This document shows positions 17,099-25,122 of a stretch of 63,746 nucleotides of DNA, piece by piece. The notes beneath the pieces are model-generated. The model was not told where the DNA came from. It searched no databases and saw only the letters and a list, made by a program, of their open reading frames with translations. Position 1 is the stretch's first letter. Every line of letters starts with the position of its first letter. The position numbers were made by a program, and so were the translations under genes. Origin of the DNA: Acetomicrobium thermoterrenum DSM 13490 (GTDB lineage Bacteria > Synergistota > Synergistia > Synergistales > Acetomicrobiaceae); assembly GCF_900107215.1 (NCBI RefSeq), contig NZ_FNPD01000011.1, positions 1 to 63,746 of the forward strand. Reading direction: 5' to 3'.

Positions 17099-17995
17099 CT
17101 ACCAGCGTGTGACGAGATCTCTCATAAGGCCGCGATGAATAGCGTCTAGGAAATACAAAAAAATCCCCGATACCACCAAATCTGCTGTCGTGCCTGGATT
17201 TCTTTTGTTGCCTTTTTTCCGGAGGAAGTTATCGAAATTATGAATAGATTTTCTTCCTCTTTCGGTCATAACCCCTCCCCTCTCCAAAACCTCGAAGGCC
17301 TTTCCGGAAATCTCTACCGCTTCCTCCCATCCCAACTTGCGGAATATCAAAGTATCGGGAACCTTGGAAAGGATTGTCAAAAAGGCTTGCACAGCAGCAT
17401 CTCGCAATCTCAACCCCCTCTCCAGCGCGTCGGCAAAGGATGGCAAAGAGAGCTCAAAGGTAATGGAAAAATCGGTCACGTATTCCCTTGCGATAGAATC
17501 TCTATCCGAAGCTTCAGCCATTGCTTCTCTCAAAGTGATTCCCCGAGGCATCTCATTTACGTCATATAGGTCCACCCGACCCATACCGCCTGCGCCCGAC
17601 ATCCTTATGGCTTCATATGTCTTGACGGCGTCGCTTTCGCTTAGACTGCCAAGAACACCTCTTAAGGAATTGCGAATAGCTTCAGCATCAGAATCGTTAT
17701 CGCAACATAGGGCAGCCTTAGAAAGGGGAGCCAATAGCAATATAATGCCTAAATTCACATTTGCAGAGGTGAGCTTTGCTCTTGCTTTAATGCTTTCCAA
17801 AACGATTTCTCCCACGGACAATCTGTCAAGCTCTTGAAAGGCCGAACCCAATGCGACAGCCCCTGCAAAAAAATCAAAGGGGTTAGTGTCGTGAAAAGAT
17901 CTGTTTATATGAACGTTGCCGGGTTTCTTTGAGCATACTTCAACGATTGAAGCTAATTGAGCGGCCCAGATAATCTCGTCTATAGCATACATCAT
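17099..17995 (-). CDS. CitG/MdcB-like triphosphoribosyl-dephospho-CoA synthase family protein
   Basis: 298 residues. CitG-family motifs are present: EVCSKKPGNVHINRSFHDT (the PGNVxR-like loop), LGIILLLAPL, ALCCDND, YVTDFSITFEL and RNPGTTADLVVSG. Classical members make the prosthetic-group precursor of citrate lyase. A branch of this family (COG1767) co-occurs with H4MPT-dependent C1 genes in methylotrophs and methanogens, and this copy closes such an operon, 14 bp after the MptN-like gene. No citrate lyase gene is in the window. A role in H4MPT or methanofuran side-chain chemistry is therefore more likely; this is inference. Confidence 0.75.
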   Translation of the reverse strand: MMYAIDEIIWAAQLASIVEVCSKKPGNVHINRSFHDTNPFDFFAGAVALGSAFQELDRLSVGEIVLESIKARAKLTSANVNLGIILLLAPLSKAALCCDNDSDAEAIRNSLRGVLGSLSESDAVKTYEAIRMSGAGGMGRVDLYDVNEMPRGITLREAMAEASDRDSIAREYVTDFSITFELSLPSFADALERGLRLRDAAVQAFLTILSKVPDTLIFRKLGWEEAVEISGKAFEVLERGGVMTERGRKSIHNFDNFLRKKGNKRNPGTTADLVVSGIFLYFLDAIHRGLMRDLVTRW

Positions 17996-18009
17996 GTTTA
18001 ATCACTCTA

Positions 18010-18867
18010 TCACATCATAGCATCGACAATGGTCGATGCTATGTCCGATTGCGCAACCTGCTGGAGCCCTCTCCAACCTGGTATTCCGTTAACCTCCAAT
18101 AAGTAAAGCTCTCCTTCTTTGGAGGGCAAAATATCAACTCCTGCATAAAATGCTCCAACGGCCTCGACAGCGCGGAGGCTTAAATCAACTATACTGGTGT
18201 CCGGATCCAAAGGGCTAACCTCTGCTCCTAGGGCCACATTGCACCTCCAATCAGAGGAGTGCCTCTTCATCGCTGCTATAACACGCCCATTTACCACGAA
18301 GACCCTTATATCACTACCTTCGTGGGGAATGAACCTTTGAAGATAGTATACATATCTACATTGATATAATGCCATAAATACTCTATGAGCAGTCTCGGGA
18401 TCCGTCACCCTTATCATACCCCTGCCTTCCGAACCAAAGAGAGGCTTGACCACTACATCACATCCCAGTTCCTTAAAGGCAGCCATGGCATCTTCATATC
18501 TTTCAGTGATGTAAGTCTCCGGAACTTTCAATCCTGCCCGGGAGAGCAAGGCTGTAGTATACATCTTGTCCACAGTCCTCTCCAAAGCCCGAGGGGAATT
18601 TACAATCTCTACGTCCTTAACTTCCTCCAGCACATGAAGCAAGTCGACCCTAAATATCACCTGCTCCAACGAACCTCCAGGCAAGGAACGTACTAAAACC
18701 ACATCTCCAATATCTGTCCCAACGCCCGGACAAGCTATATCGTCCTTTATAAAAGCCTTCATTTCTTTGGCGCGAAGAACGCTAACGACAACACCTCTTT
18801 TTTGAAATGCCCTTATCAGTGCCTCAACGTGCCAGGCGTTATCCGATCCCAATATCGTTACCTTCAT
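18010..18867 (-). CDS. RimK-type ATP-grasp ligase, MptN-like
   Basis: 285 residues of the RimK/MptN fold: KVPETYITERYEDAM, VVKPLFGSEGRGMIRV (ATP-binding loop), YYLQRFIPHEGSDIRVFVVNGRVIAAMKR, and a C-terminal YLLEVNGIPGWRGLQQ with metal-binding Glu and Asn. RimK-fold ligases in H4MPT gene clusters (MptN, or Orf17 of methylotrophs) add glutamate to the pterin cofactor side chain. The start overlaps the mch stop by 4 bp (ATGA), so the two are coupled. The exact substrate is inferred from context. Confidence 0.75.
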   Translation of the reverse strand: MKVTILGSDNAWHVEALIRAFQKRGVVVSVLRAKEMKAFIKDDIACPGVGTDIGDVVLVRSLPGGSLEQVIFRVDLLHVLEEVKDVEIVNSPRALERTVDKMYTTALLSRAGLKVPETYITERYEDAMAAFKELGCDVVVKPLFGSEGRGMIRVTDPETAHRVFMALYQCRYVYYLQRFIPHEGSDIRVFVVNGRVIAAMKRHSSDWRCNVALGAEVSPLDPDTSIVDLSLRAVEAVGAFYAGVDILPSKEGELYLLEVNGIPGWRGLQQVAQSDIASTIVDAMM

Positions 18868-19808
18868 TGTTCAAACCATTCGCGCCTCAGAAGCTCGAGG
18901 TTTTCTCTTCCAAAGTTCTGCCAACGCCCTGTAGCAATATTGTTTATTGATACGCTTGCCGGACTGAAAAGCATGGGGTCGACTTGGTAAAAGTCGTAAT
19001 TATATCTTTTAAAAAGCTCCGAAAAAGGTAGACCGTAATCTTTAGAAGATGCGGAGGGCAGTTTTTCGGCAATGGAATCGATTGCAGAATCTTTGTCGCA
19101 GAGCGTAAACCATACCTTGCCACCATATAATACCGCATCATTAGTCCAACCCATAGCAGTCATAAAATCTCCTGGTGTCGGGGAAATGGGGCAAATTCCG
19201 TAACCATGGATGAGCATCGTCGTATCGTAACCTAGTTCGAATAGTTTATGAACCCCTGTTTCAACTACTCTCGATACGATCTGAACGGCTCCTGCCAAGG
19301 AATTGGTAGGTGCCACCAAAACGTACAGATCCCTCGGATCGACGTCGCATTTTCTTGATATCGAATCCAATAAGCTTTCAGGGGGAAGTATAGATGATTC
19401 GATCGCCAGCACGGCAATGGGTGAAGTTTCTTTGTATTCAAGCACAGAATACAAGGGCTCGTTGCAGTAAAGCGACCTGGCGGGGCCGGAACCCAGTGCG
19501 AAAAAATCTCCCTCTTTCAGAGCCCAACCAGCATATTGCGAAGCAAGGCAGGCAACTGCAGGATTTGCAACCTGCACTGTAACGCTAGGGATCGATAATC
19601 CGGGATAGACGCCGAAACTCACCTCTCCAAAGCCTCCCATACAGGCCTCTGCGAAAAGTCTGCCCGCCTCATAAGAACCATTCGAACCTATGCCAACATC
19701 TAAAACTGTCGATCCTGTCTTTGTCTTAATAACGGATATGCCCAATTCATAAGACTTTTCGATCATTTCGCTTACGCGTTCATACGCTCCCTCATTAAGA
19801 GTTTTCAA
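18864..19808 (-). CDS. mch: Methenyl-H4MPT cyclohydrolase
   Basis: 314 residues, the usual length. It hydrolyses methenyl-H4MPT to 5-formyl-H4MPT in the cytoplasm. Family segments are clear throughout: GSTVLDVGIGSNGSYEAG, GLSIPSVTVQVANPAVACLASQYAGW, FALGSGPARSL, LVAPTNSLAGAVQIVSRVVETG and GICPISPTPGDFMTAMGWTND. It overlaps the fwdC end by 14 bp. With MtdB, Ftr and Fwd in the same operon it completes the oxidative H4MPT branch. Confidence 0.93.
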   Translation of the reverse strand: MKTLNEGAYERVSEMIEKSYELGISVIKTKTGSTVLDVGIGSNGSYEAGRLFAEACMGGFGEVSFGVYPGLSIPSVTVQVANPAVACLASQYAGWALKEGDFFALGSGPARSLYCNEPLYSVLEYKETSPIAVLAIESSILPPESLLDSISRKCDVDPRDLYVLVAPTNSLAGAVQIVSRVVETGVHKLFELGYDTTMLIHGYGICPISPTPGDFMTAMGWTNDAVLYGGKVWFTLCDKDSAIDSIAEKLPSASSKDYGLPFSELFKRYNYDFYQVDPMLFSPASVSINNIATGRWQNFGRENLELLRREWFEQ

Positions 19809-20661
19809 GGATCAAAATCTCCCCCTTCCCCAGCGAAGACATATCTCCAACATACCTTCTGTAAAGACCGTTAAAAATTTCATCGGTAATGGGAAAACCT
19901 TTATCCCATAAATACTTAAAATAAAGCTTCAGGTATGTGGGCGAATAAAGACAACTATAGCCAAACGTTGAAAGCACTCTATCGGTTCCTCCTATCGATA
20001 CTATGCTCCCCCTCTTCATGCCACCGCCTGCGTTGAGCCCCATTTTTCCAAATACTACAATCGTGCCTGCTATCATGTTGGCTCCGGCAAAATCTCCGGC
20101 ATCTCCCGTCACTGCTATGAGGCCTCTCCTCATCCCCTCTCCAACCCTGTTTCCAACAGAGCCGAAGACCATGATCATACCGCCTCTCATGCCTTTGCTG
20201 TTTCCTGGAAGAGGAGAGCCTAGCATGGCCTTCGCATTGCCCTTTACGACTACCGTCCCGCCCGACATCTCACAACAGCACCGTGGCTCTAAATTACCAT
20301 TAACGACAATCGTTCCGCCTTTCATGCGTTGGCCCAAGTGCATGCCTGCATCTCCCTTGACCATGATTCGCCCCTGAGACATGTTTTCGCCTATTCGCTT
20401 TACGCTTTTTAGGTCTCCTTCGAATATCAAAACCTCGTCTCCGTGGCACTTGATATCAAAGATATCCCCAAGTTCAACTGTTTGCTTTCCAATTTGCACC
20501 TTTAATTGGCCAATCTCCTTTGCACCCAGGCTCAACACCGTTTCAGGTAAAATTCCGTCGACTTCGACAGGGACTTTACCGATTTCTTTCAAGGTTAAGG
20601 TAACGCCCCTTTCATTCACCGAATAGATTTTCCCCAAGGTACATAGGGCACAACCTCTCAT
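19795..20661 (-). CDS. fwdC: Formylmethanofuran dehydrogenase subunit C
   Basis: 288 residues from ATG 20661, chosen because GGGGTGA lies six bases upstream; the frame is open further, to an ATG at 20817, but with no ribosome site there. The body is the GltS C-terminal-like beta-helix built of repeated G-x-x-G turns (MKGGTIVVNGN, MSGGTVVVKGNA, MRGGMIMVFGSVGNRVGEGM, AGTIVVFGKMGLNAGGGM). An N-terminal CxxC (RGCALCTLG) is unusual to my knowledge. FwdC scaffolds the complex. It is separated from the other fwd genes, lying between ftr and mch. Confidence 0.9.
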   Translation of the reverse strand: MRGCALCTLGKIYSVNERGVTLTLKEIGKVPVEVDGILPETVLSLGAKEIGQLKVQIGKQTVELGDIFDIKCHGDEVLIFEGDLKSVKRIGENMSQGRIMVKGDAGMHLGQRMKGGTIVVNGNLEPRCCCEMSGGTVVVKGNAKAMLGSPLPGNSKGMRGGMIMVFGSVGNRVGEGMRRGLIAVTGDAGDFAGANMIAGTIVVFGKMGLNAGGGMKRGSIVSIGGTDRVLSTFGYSCLYSPTYLKLYFKYLWDKGFPITDEIFNGLYRRYVGDMSSLGKGEILILENS

Positions 20662-20907
20662 AAATTTCACCCCGGCCTTCGGTCTTAAATTACTACAACT
20701 TATCCTCTCAAAAAGCAGGGACCAATTAACTACCGAATCCTCCGATATTAACTTATTGCGATTCCCACCAGAATTGCCTGGCAATTTCCTTGAGCAGTTG
20801 CCCTGAAATACGATCATCCTAATATGCTAAGCCAAAAATATATAAATACAGGTCTTTTATCGATGTTTTTTGAATATACCTTAATATTTTTATGATATAT
20901 TATCAAG
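20662..20907 (-). other. Leader between ftr and fwdC with AT-rich palindrome
   Basis: The longest gap within the C1 operon (246 bp). It starts with an AT-rich stretch holding the perfect palindrome TGATA-TAT-TATCA (20893-20905) and a TTGATA box, which could form a second promoter or operator. The remaining part is an open frame continuous with fwdC. I see no riboswitch I can name. An internal promoter for fwdC-mch-mptN-citG is possible. Confidence 0.35.
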
Positions 20908-21798
20908 TCATATATTTTTTAAAATATCGAGCAAAGAAAATTTGTACTGCCCAAGACTTCCGCCGTAGTTTCCTGCTGTTACCGAGACTACATCAACGGC
21001 ACATACGGCCAAGAGACCGTACCCCATCGCATCTCTTACAGACTTTTCATCCAAACCGTCTATGACTATTTCATAAACGGCATTCACTTCTTCTGACAAC
21101 GAAGTCTTTACTTGCCTTTTCAGGGTGGGACAAAAAGGGACATTTGTGGAAGCGTTCAAAAAAGGGTATGTAGAGCCAACTTTACTACCGCTTCGGACGA
21201 TACCGCCGGGAAAGGGAAGAATTATCCCTGGCACTTTCTTCATGGACTTTACGGCCCTTTGGGCAGCTTCGAGACAAGAGGTAACGTCTTTAGCCAAAAT
21301 CAACAAGTTCCCGCCACCCACGCCTTTCTTCACGCAAAACTTTTGCTCGACCAAAAACTCCCCATCCATTACGGGAATCCTCCAAAATCTCCTCTTGTCG
21401 AGAAATTTGCTCGATTGATAAGAATCCCCGAAATATCTGAGTTTTCCGCCAACGTCTATCTGCTCTCCCTCATCAAGTCCGTTGTAGCAGGCCGTAGTGG
21501 GACAGGTCATTATGGATTGGCCTATTCTAGAGATGAGCTGAGACTCCAAAGCTGACTTGGAAACGCCAAAGATCAAAATGCTTGTTCCGGGACGGCCGTC
21601 CGGTGTCTGAGTGCTATTCAACTCCGCCTCTATTCCCGCCTCACAGCCACAACCAATGACGGATGTGGCAAATCCCGTGGCAGACACCGCTGCCGTCATG
21701 GCCCATTCAGGGGTATCTGCCGTAACTACGAGGCGGCTTCCCCACATTGAAAATGCCTCTGCGTAAGTATCTTCGACATTAACTCCATTATAAATCAT
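20908..21798 (-). CDS. ftr: Formylmethanofuran:H4MPT formyltransferase (Ftr/FhcD)
   Basis: 296 residues, standard length. It moves the formyl group between methanofuran and H4MPT. Recognisable family stretches: EDTYAEAFSMWGSRLVVTA, SVIGCGCEAGIE, DGRPGTSILIFG, CPTTACYNGL, FGDSYQSSK and GVGGGNLLILA, with a C-terminal AVCAVDVVSVTAGNYGGSLGQYKF. In methylotrophs the orthologue FhcD sits in the formyltransferase/hydrolase complex. It follows mptG by 4 bp. Confidence 0.95.
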   Translation of the reverse strand: MIYNGVNVEDTYAEAFSMWGSRLVVTADTPEWAMTAAVSATGFATSVIGCGCEAGIEAELNSTQTPDGRPGTSILIFGVSKSALESQLISRIGQSIMTCPTTACYNGLDEGEQIDVGGKLRYFGDSYQSSKFLDKRRFWRIPVMDGEFLVEQKFCVKKGVGGGNLLILAKDVTSCLEAAQRAVKSMKKVPGIILPFPGGIVRSGSKVGSTYPFLNASTNVPFCPTLKRQVKTSLSEEVNAVYEIVIDGLDEKSVRDAMGYGLLAVCAVDVVSVTAGNYGGSLGQYKFSLLDILKNI

Positions 21799-21802
21799 TA
21801 AA

Positions 21803-22756
21803 TCAATCCCCTCTCACTTCCACGCTTGCCCCTTCCTGCGCACAGGAAGTAACAAATATCAACGAGCCATCTCCAAATGTGTCTTTAAGCTTCGCGCAAA
21901 TAACTCGTGCAGTCCCTTGATCTTGTGTTATGCCGTAAACTGTTGGCCCCCATGAACTTTGTCCAATGCCTACAGCTCCTTCTTTTTTCATACAAAGCGC
22001 CATGTCCTCAGACAGTTGCGAGTTGAAATTCCCCCCTTGTGCTTTAGAAAAACAACGGCCAATCAAATCCTGTATTCCTGTAACAGCTTCACCGAAGCCA
22101 CAGATTTCTTTTTCTACAATGGAAGGCAACAGTTTCATCAATGTAATTCGACATATACTTGAAGACAACTCCTCGTGTATGCTTAGGGATCGAAATTTTT
22201 CGTCCTCTTCAGCACCGCTTATTCCTTTAAGAAACAAAGGTATTGCAACGACAAAGGCCCACTCGCGCGGAAGCAGGCTGTGAAAGAGCAAAGGAGGAAA
22301 ACCTGTTCCGTCCCACCTTTTGTGTCCCCCATCCAAGACAAACCCTCCTCTTTCAAACGTTACGGTACCGACGCTTGACCTTTTGCTTCTTCCCATTATG
22401 CCTGCCAAATCCTTCACCGATACGTCTATCTCGAAGAGGACAGAAAGGGCCCTGCCTACTGCTAAGGCCAATCGCGTTCCCGATCCCAGCCCGACGTGGG
22501 AGGGTATGGAGGAAATGATTTTTATGTCGACACCTCCTTGAATGCCGAAGAAAGACAAAAACTTCTCTGCGTACTGCAATGCCCTTTCAGCATCCTGTCC
22601 CTCTACTGTCAAAATGTCGTTCAAGGAGACATCCAGCACTACCTTTGGCTCGTTTATGCCCACGCCTATGCCGCCGAAAATTCTTCCAAGGCTCCCGTTT
22701 AAATCAAGAAAACCAAAATGCAGTCTGGCGCCTGTTTCGACGTGAACAACCCTCAA
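21803..22756 (-). CDS. mptG: Beta-ribofuranosylaminobenzene 5'-phosphate synthase
   Basis: 317 residues. It condenses 4-hydroxybenzoate (or 4-aminobenzoate) with PRPP in the first committed step that builds the H4MPT arylamine part. GHMP-kinase-fold features: VETGARLHFGFLDLNGSLGRIFGGIGVGI, then IPSHVGLGSGTRLALAVGRAL, SSVGTVTFERGGFVLDGGHK and GIGQSSWGPTVYG near the C-terminus. Its start overlaps the DUF447 gene by 4 bp. It indicates that the organism makes its own H4MPT-type cofactor rather than importing it. Confidence 0.92.
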   Translation of the reverse strand: MRVVHVETGARLHFGFLDLNGSLGRIFGGIGVGINEPKVVLDVSLNDILTVEGQDAERALQYAEKFLSFFGIQGGVDIKIISSIPSHVGLGSGTRLALAVGRALSVLFEIDVSVKDLAGIMGRSKRSSVGTVTFERGGFVLDGGHKRWDGTGFPPLLFHSLLPREWAFVVAIPLFLKGISGAEEDEKFRSLSIHEELSSSICRITLMKLLPSIVEKEICGFGEAVTGIQDLIGRCFSKAQGGNFNSQLSEDMALCMKKEGAVGIGQSSWGPTVYGITQDQGTARVICAKLKDTFGDGSLIFVTSCAQEGASVEVRGD

Positions 22757-23304
22757 CTAAATACCCCCTTAAGATAATTATCTATGACGGCAAGCGCTTC
22801 CATTTCCCGCTCTCCTCCAGTCTTTTCTACTATGATCTTCGCCTCGGATATGCACCTATCAAAAAAACTCTTTTTGTAAAATTGATATCTTGTTGCTGCT
22901 ATCAAAAGTTCCATAATTGAACATTTAGCTCTATTATAGCCCTTAAAGGGATGCCCTATTCCATAATAAAGAACGGAACAGAGGAAGCTTCCTCTATCTG
23001 TTTCTTCGCTCACCTCGCAGGCTTCAAATTCAATCCAGGAACAAACATCTACATATACAAATCCGGCTATTTTTTGAGCTTGTCGGCATTGAAGATCGGG
23101 ATCATCCAGGGCACTAAGGCAAAAGGATAAAATGTCATCTGTGATATTGGCTACAAAATAGCCAAATCTCAATAGATTTCTGTATGTATGGCTGGATTTA
23201 TAGGGGCACAAAAAATATCGGCCTTCACTTTCTTTTAAGCCCATAGGTGCCCAATTGGGAGATCCGTCGGCATTCAAGGTGGAAACTATAACTTCATAAA
23301 TCAT
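22753..23304 (-). CDS. DUF447-family protein (flavin-reductase-like fold)
   Basis: 183 residues starting MIYEVIVSTLNADGSPNWAPMG, followed by YFLCPYKSSHTYRNLLRFGYFVANITDD, the DUF447 (COG2457) pattern. Homologues occur in archaea and in the H4MPT gene clusters of methylotrophic bacteria, where their role is unknown; the fold suggests FMN binding. It overlaps its neighbours by 11 bp and 4 bp. A role in cofactor synthesis is inferred from context alone. Confidence 0.75.
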   Translation of the reverse strand: MIYEVIVSTLNADGSPNWAPMGLKESEGRYFLCPYKSSHTYRNLLRFGYFVANITDDILSFCLSALDDPDLQCRQAQKIAGFVYVDVCSWIEFEACEVSEETDRGSFLCSVLYYGIGHPFKGYNRAKCSIMELLIAATRYQFYKKSFFDRCISEAKIIVEKTGGEREMEALAVIDNYLKGVFS

Positions 23305-24622
23305 CGTCTGACAAATAGCCCCAGTCCAAGGGGCGCTCCTGCATATATTTTTTGCCCAATTTCGCGGCCAAAGAAGCTTTTTCGAGCTCTCTACCTAAAT
23401 AAAAAGCATGACCCGGATCGTTAACACCGATGGATTGAAAAAGCATATTAATATCTTTGCCCTTCAAAAATATCGAATTGTTGAAAATATATATATACCC
23501 ATCTGCTACAAAAATACGGAAGTTTTTATCCGTTACTTTTTTATGAATGTCGATTATCTCCTCTTCGCTATAGACCTCGAAAGGAGTATCCTTGGCTGTC
23601 ACTAATCCCAGGTTAAAACCCTTGGGCAACATCCCCGATTCCCTTGCACTTTCGTTCATTAAGCTCGCCAGGTATGTTTCCCTTACTGCACCCCTAGCCC
23701 AACTTGTCACTTCAGTTGTCAAGACATAATTGATCTCAAGCTCCGCACAAATTCCCAAAAGAATGGCATTTATTCCGGTAGAGTCTGCTTCCGTAAGTTC
23801 TGTCAAATTTCCGATCCCCATAAGCATCTCATCATCAGGGAAGCGTCTTCTGTATTCTACGTAGCGTCCGATCGACTCGGAAAGGCCAAAGGGAAGGGGG
23901 TCAAGAATGGGATCAACCAGATATTTCTTGCCTCTATCCCTTAATCTGGCCACATTTCTTTCCAATGAATTAAGGTTTTTGTCTTCAAAATCGGGTATTA
24001 CAACCACCGGACATGACAAACTGAAGGCAAGATCTATGTTGAAACTGTTGACACTCAAATAAAGGTCGATGCCGAATTTATCAGCTTCTAGGGCTGTCTT
24101 TTCGTCAAATGTGTCAAGGCTAACGCATAAGTTCAACTCCTTCAAAACCGACACAATGTCGCCAATGTTGGGGATAGACCCCTTATTTGGTCCGCCAATG
24201 TCAATTATCGTTGCTCCCTTGTCTTTGTAATCAAGTGCTTTATTGACAATTTCGTTTAACGTCATCTTATGGGCATCAACTATCTCGGCCAATATCCTTA
24301 TATTGGGCTTTGTCTTTTTCAAATGCGTCGAAAAACCGAAAAAGCTGGGGAGGTCTTTTAGGTCCTTAGGACCCCTCTTGACTTCCACGCCCAACGCTTC
24401 GGCAAGCACCTTCTCATCGCCCTGACACAGGCCGGGCAAAATGACGACATCCGCATCCCCTGCGCTCCTAAGCTGCGACATAACCCAGGTAACGTTCATA
24501 AGAGCCGCAACGGAGATAGGCAAAACGGACACTTCATAAGAAAAAGGAGGGTCCATATTCTTCAAAATATTAAGCAAGGCGTTATGGGCTAACCTGCCAG
24601 TTACAAATAAAATCTTAGACAA
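23294..24622 (-). CDS. Dihydropteroate-synthase-like protein of H4MPT clusters
   Basis: 442 residues from TTG 24622 (GGAG eight bases upstream). An N-terminal domain of about 130 residues (MSKILFVTGRLAHNALLNIL, VVILPGLCQGDEKVLAEALG) precedes a DHPS-like TIM barrel: DKGATIIDIGGPNKGSIPNIG, LCVSLDTFDEKTALEADKFG, LYLSVNSFN and KYLVDPILDPLPFGL. It matches the archaeal DHPS-related family (TIGR00284), found in H4MPT gene clusters. It probably takes part in joining pterin and aryl moieties, but the reaction is not certain. It overlaps the flavoprotein gene by 22 bp. Confidence 0.8.
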   Translation of the reverse strand: MSKILFVTGRLAHNALLNILKNMDPPFSYEVSVLPISVAALMNVTWVMSQLRSAGDADVVILPGLCQGDEKVLAEALGVEVKRGPKDLKDLPSFFGFSTHLKKTKPNIRILAEIVDAHKMTLNEIVNKALDYKDKGATIIDIGGPNKGSIPNIGDIVSVLKELNLCVSLDTFDEKTALEADKFGIDLYLSVNSFNIDLAFSLSCPVVVIPDFEDKNLNSLERNVARLRDRGKKYLVDPILDPLPFGLSESIGRYVEYRRRFPDDEMLMGIGNLTELTEADSTGINAILLGICAELEINYVLTTEVTSWARGAVRETYLASLMNESARESGMLPKGFNLGLVTAKDTPFEVYSEEEIIDIHKKVTDKNFRIFVADGYIYIFNNSIFLKGKDINMLFQSIGVNDPGHAFYLGRELEKASLAAKLGKKYMQERPLDWGYLSDDDL

Positions 24623-25122
24623 TCTTCCAACTCCCTGAGATTATTTACTACCCCTACTCCCGGAAAAGTCTTCAGAGTCCGGAGGTGTTGCAAATCGACG
24701 GGCCTGGGGTACACCATAATTTTTCTTCCCGTTGGCGTAAGAGACTCTATCCTTGGAGATACGTCGCTTGGTAAAACCAATATCGGAACTTTTGATTTTC
24801 CAGCCTGGGAAAATAGATTTGACGGAAGGGAATCGGCTATCCCTAAAGCGCACTTAGCCACTGTATTCGAGGTCGCAGGCGCTATGACCAAAAGATCGTA
24901 TCTTCCGGCAGCAAATGCTCCACAGGATGGCGAGCTCGACTTGTAGTCTTTTACTATGTTGATATCCCTACGTTCTAAGAAATCGCCGTATTTGTACATC
25001 TTTATTACTTCAATGCCGGCGCTTGATAAAAAAAGGTCTATTTTGTCTTTGTTTTTTTCGATAATTTCCAAACATTCTTTTAGAAAATGTCCTGCCCCGG
25101 TAACAACCCATGCGACTTTCAT
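24601..25122 (-). CDS. DmrB-like archaeoflavoprotein, candidate dihydromethanopterin reductase
   Basis: 173 residues from ATG 25122 (ATGA overlap with the upstream gene). The flavoprotein/HFCD fold is evident: VAWVVTGAGHFLKECLEII, then SSPSCGAFAAGRYDLLVIAPATSNTVAKCALGIADSLPSN. Archaeal homologues include DmrB, which reduces dihydromethanopterin to H4MPT with reduced ferredoxin-type donors. Bacterial methylotrophs use the unrelated DmrA, so a DmrB-like enzyme here fits an anaerobe. Function is inferred from fold and operon. Confidence 0.72.
   Translation of the reverse strand: MKVAWVVTGAGHFLKECLEIIEKNKDKIDLFLSSAGIEVIKMYKYGDFLERRDINIVKDYKSSSPSCGAFAAGRYDLLVIAPATSNTVAKCALGIADSLPSNLFSQAGKSKVPILVLPSDVSPRIESLTPTGRKIMVYPRPVDLQHLRTLKTFPGVGVVNNLRELEDCLRFYL

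Noticed and set aside
20662-20817. N-terminal extension of FwdC from an ATG at 20817
   Set aside because: No ribosome site at 20817, whereas GGGGTGA precedes ATG 20661; FwdC families begin near the latter. Kept only as a possibility in the leader entry.
20700-20907. Possible molybdenum/tungsten-cofactor riboswitch before fwdC
   Set aside because: The gap length and gene context would fit, but I could not find the conserved stems of that riboswitch class.
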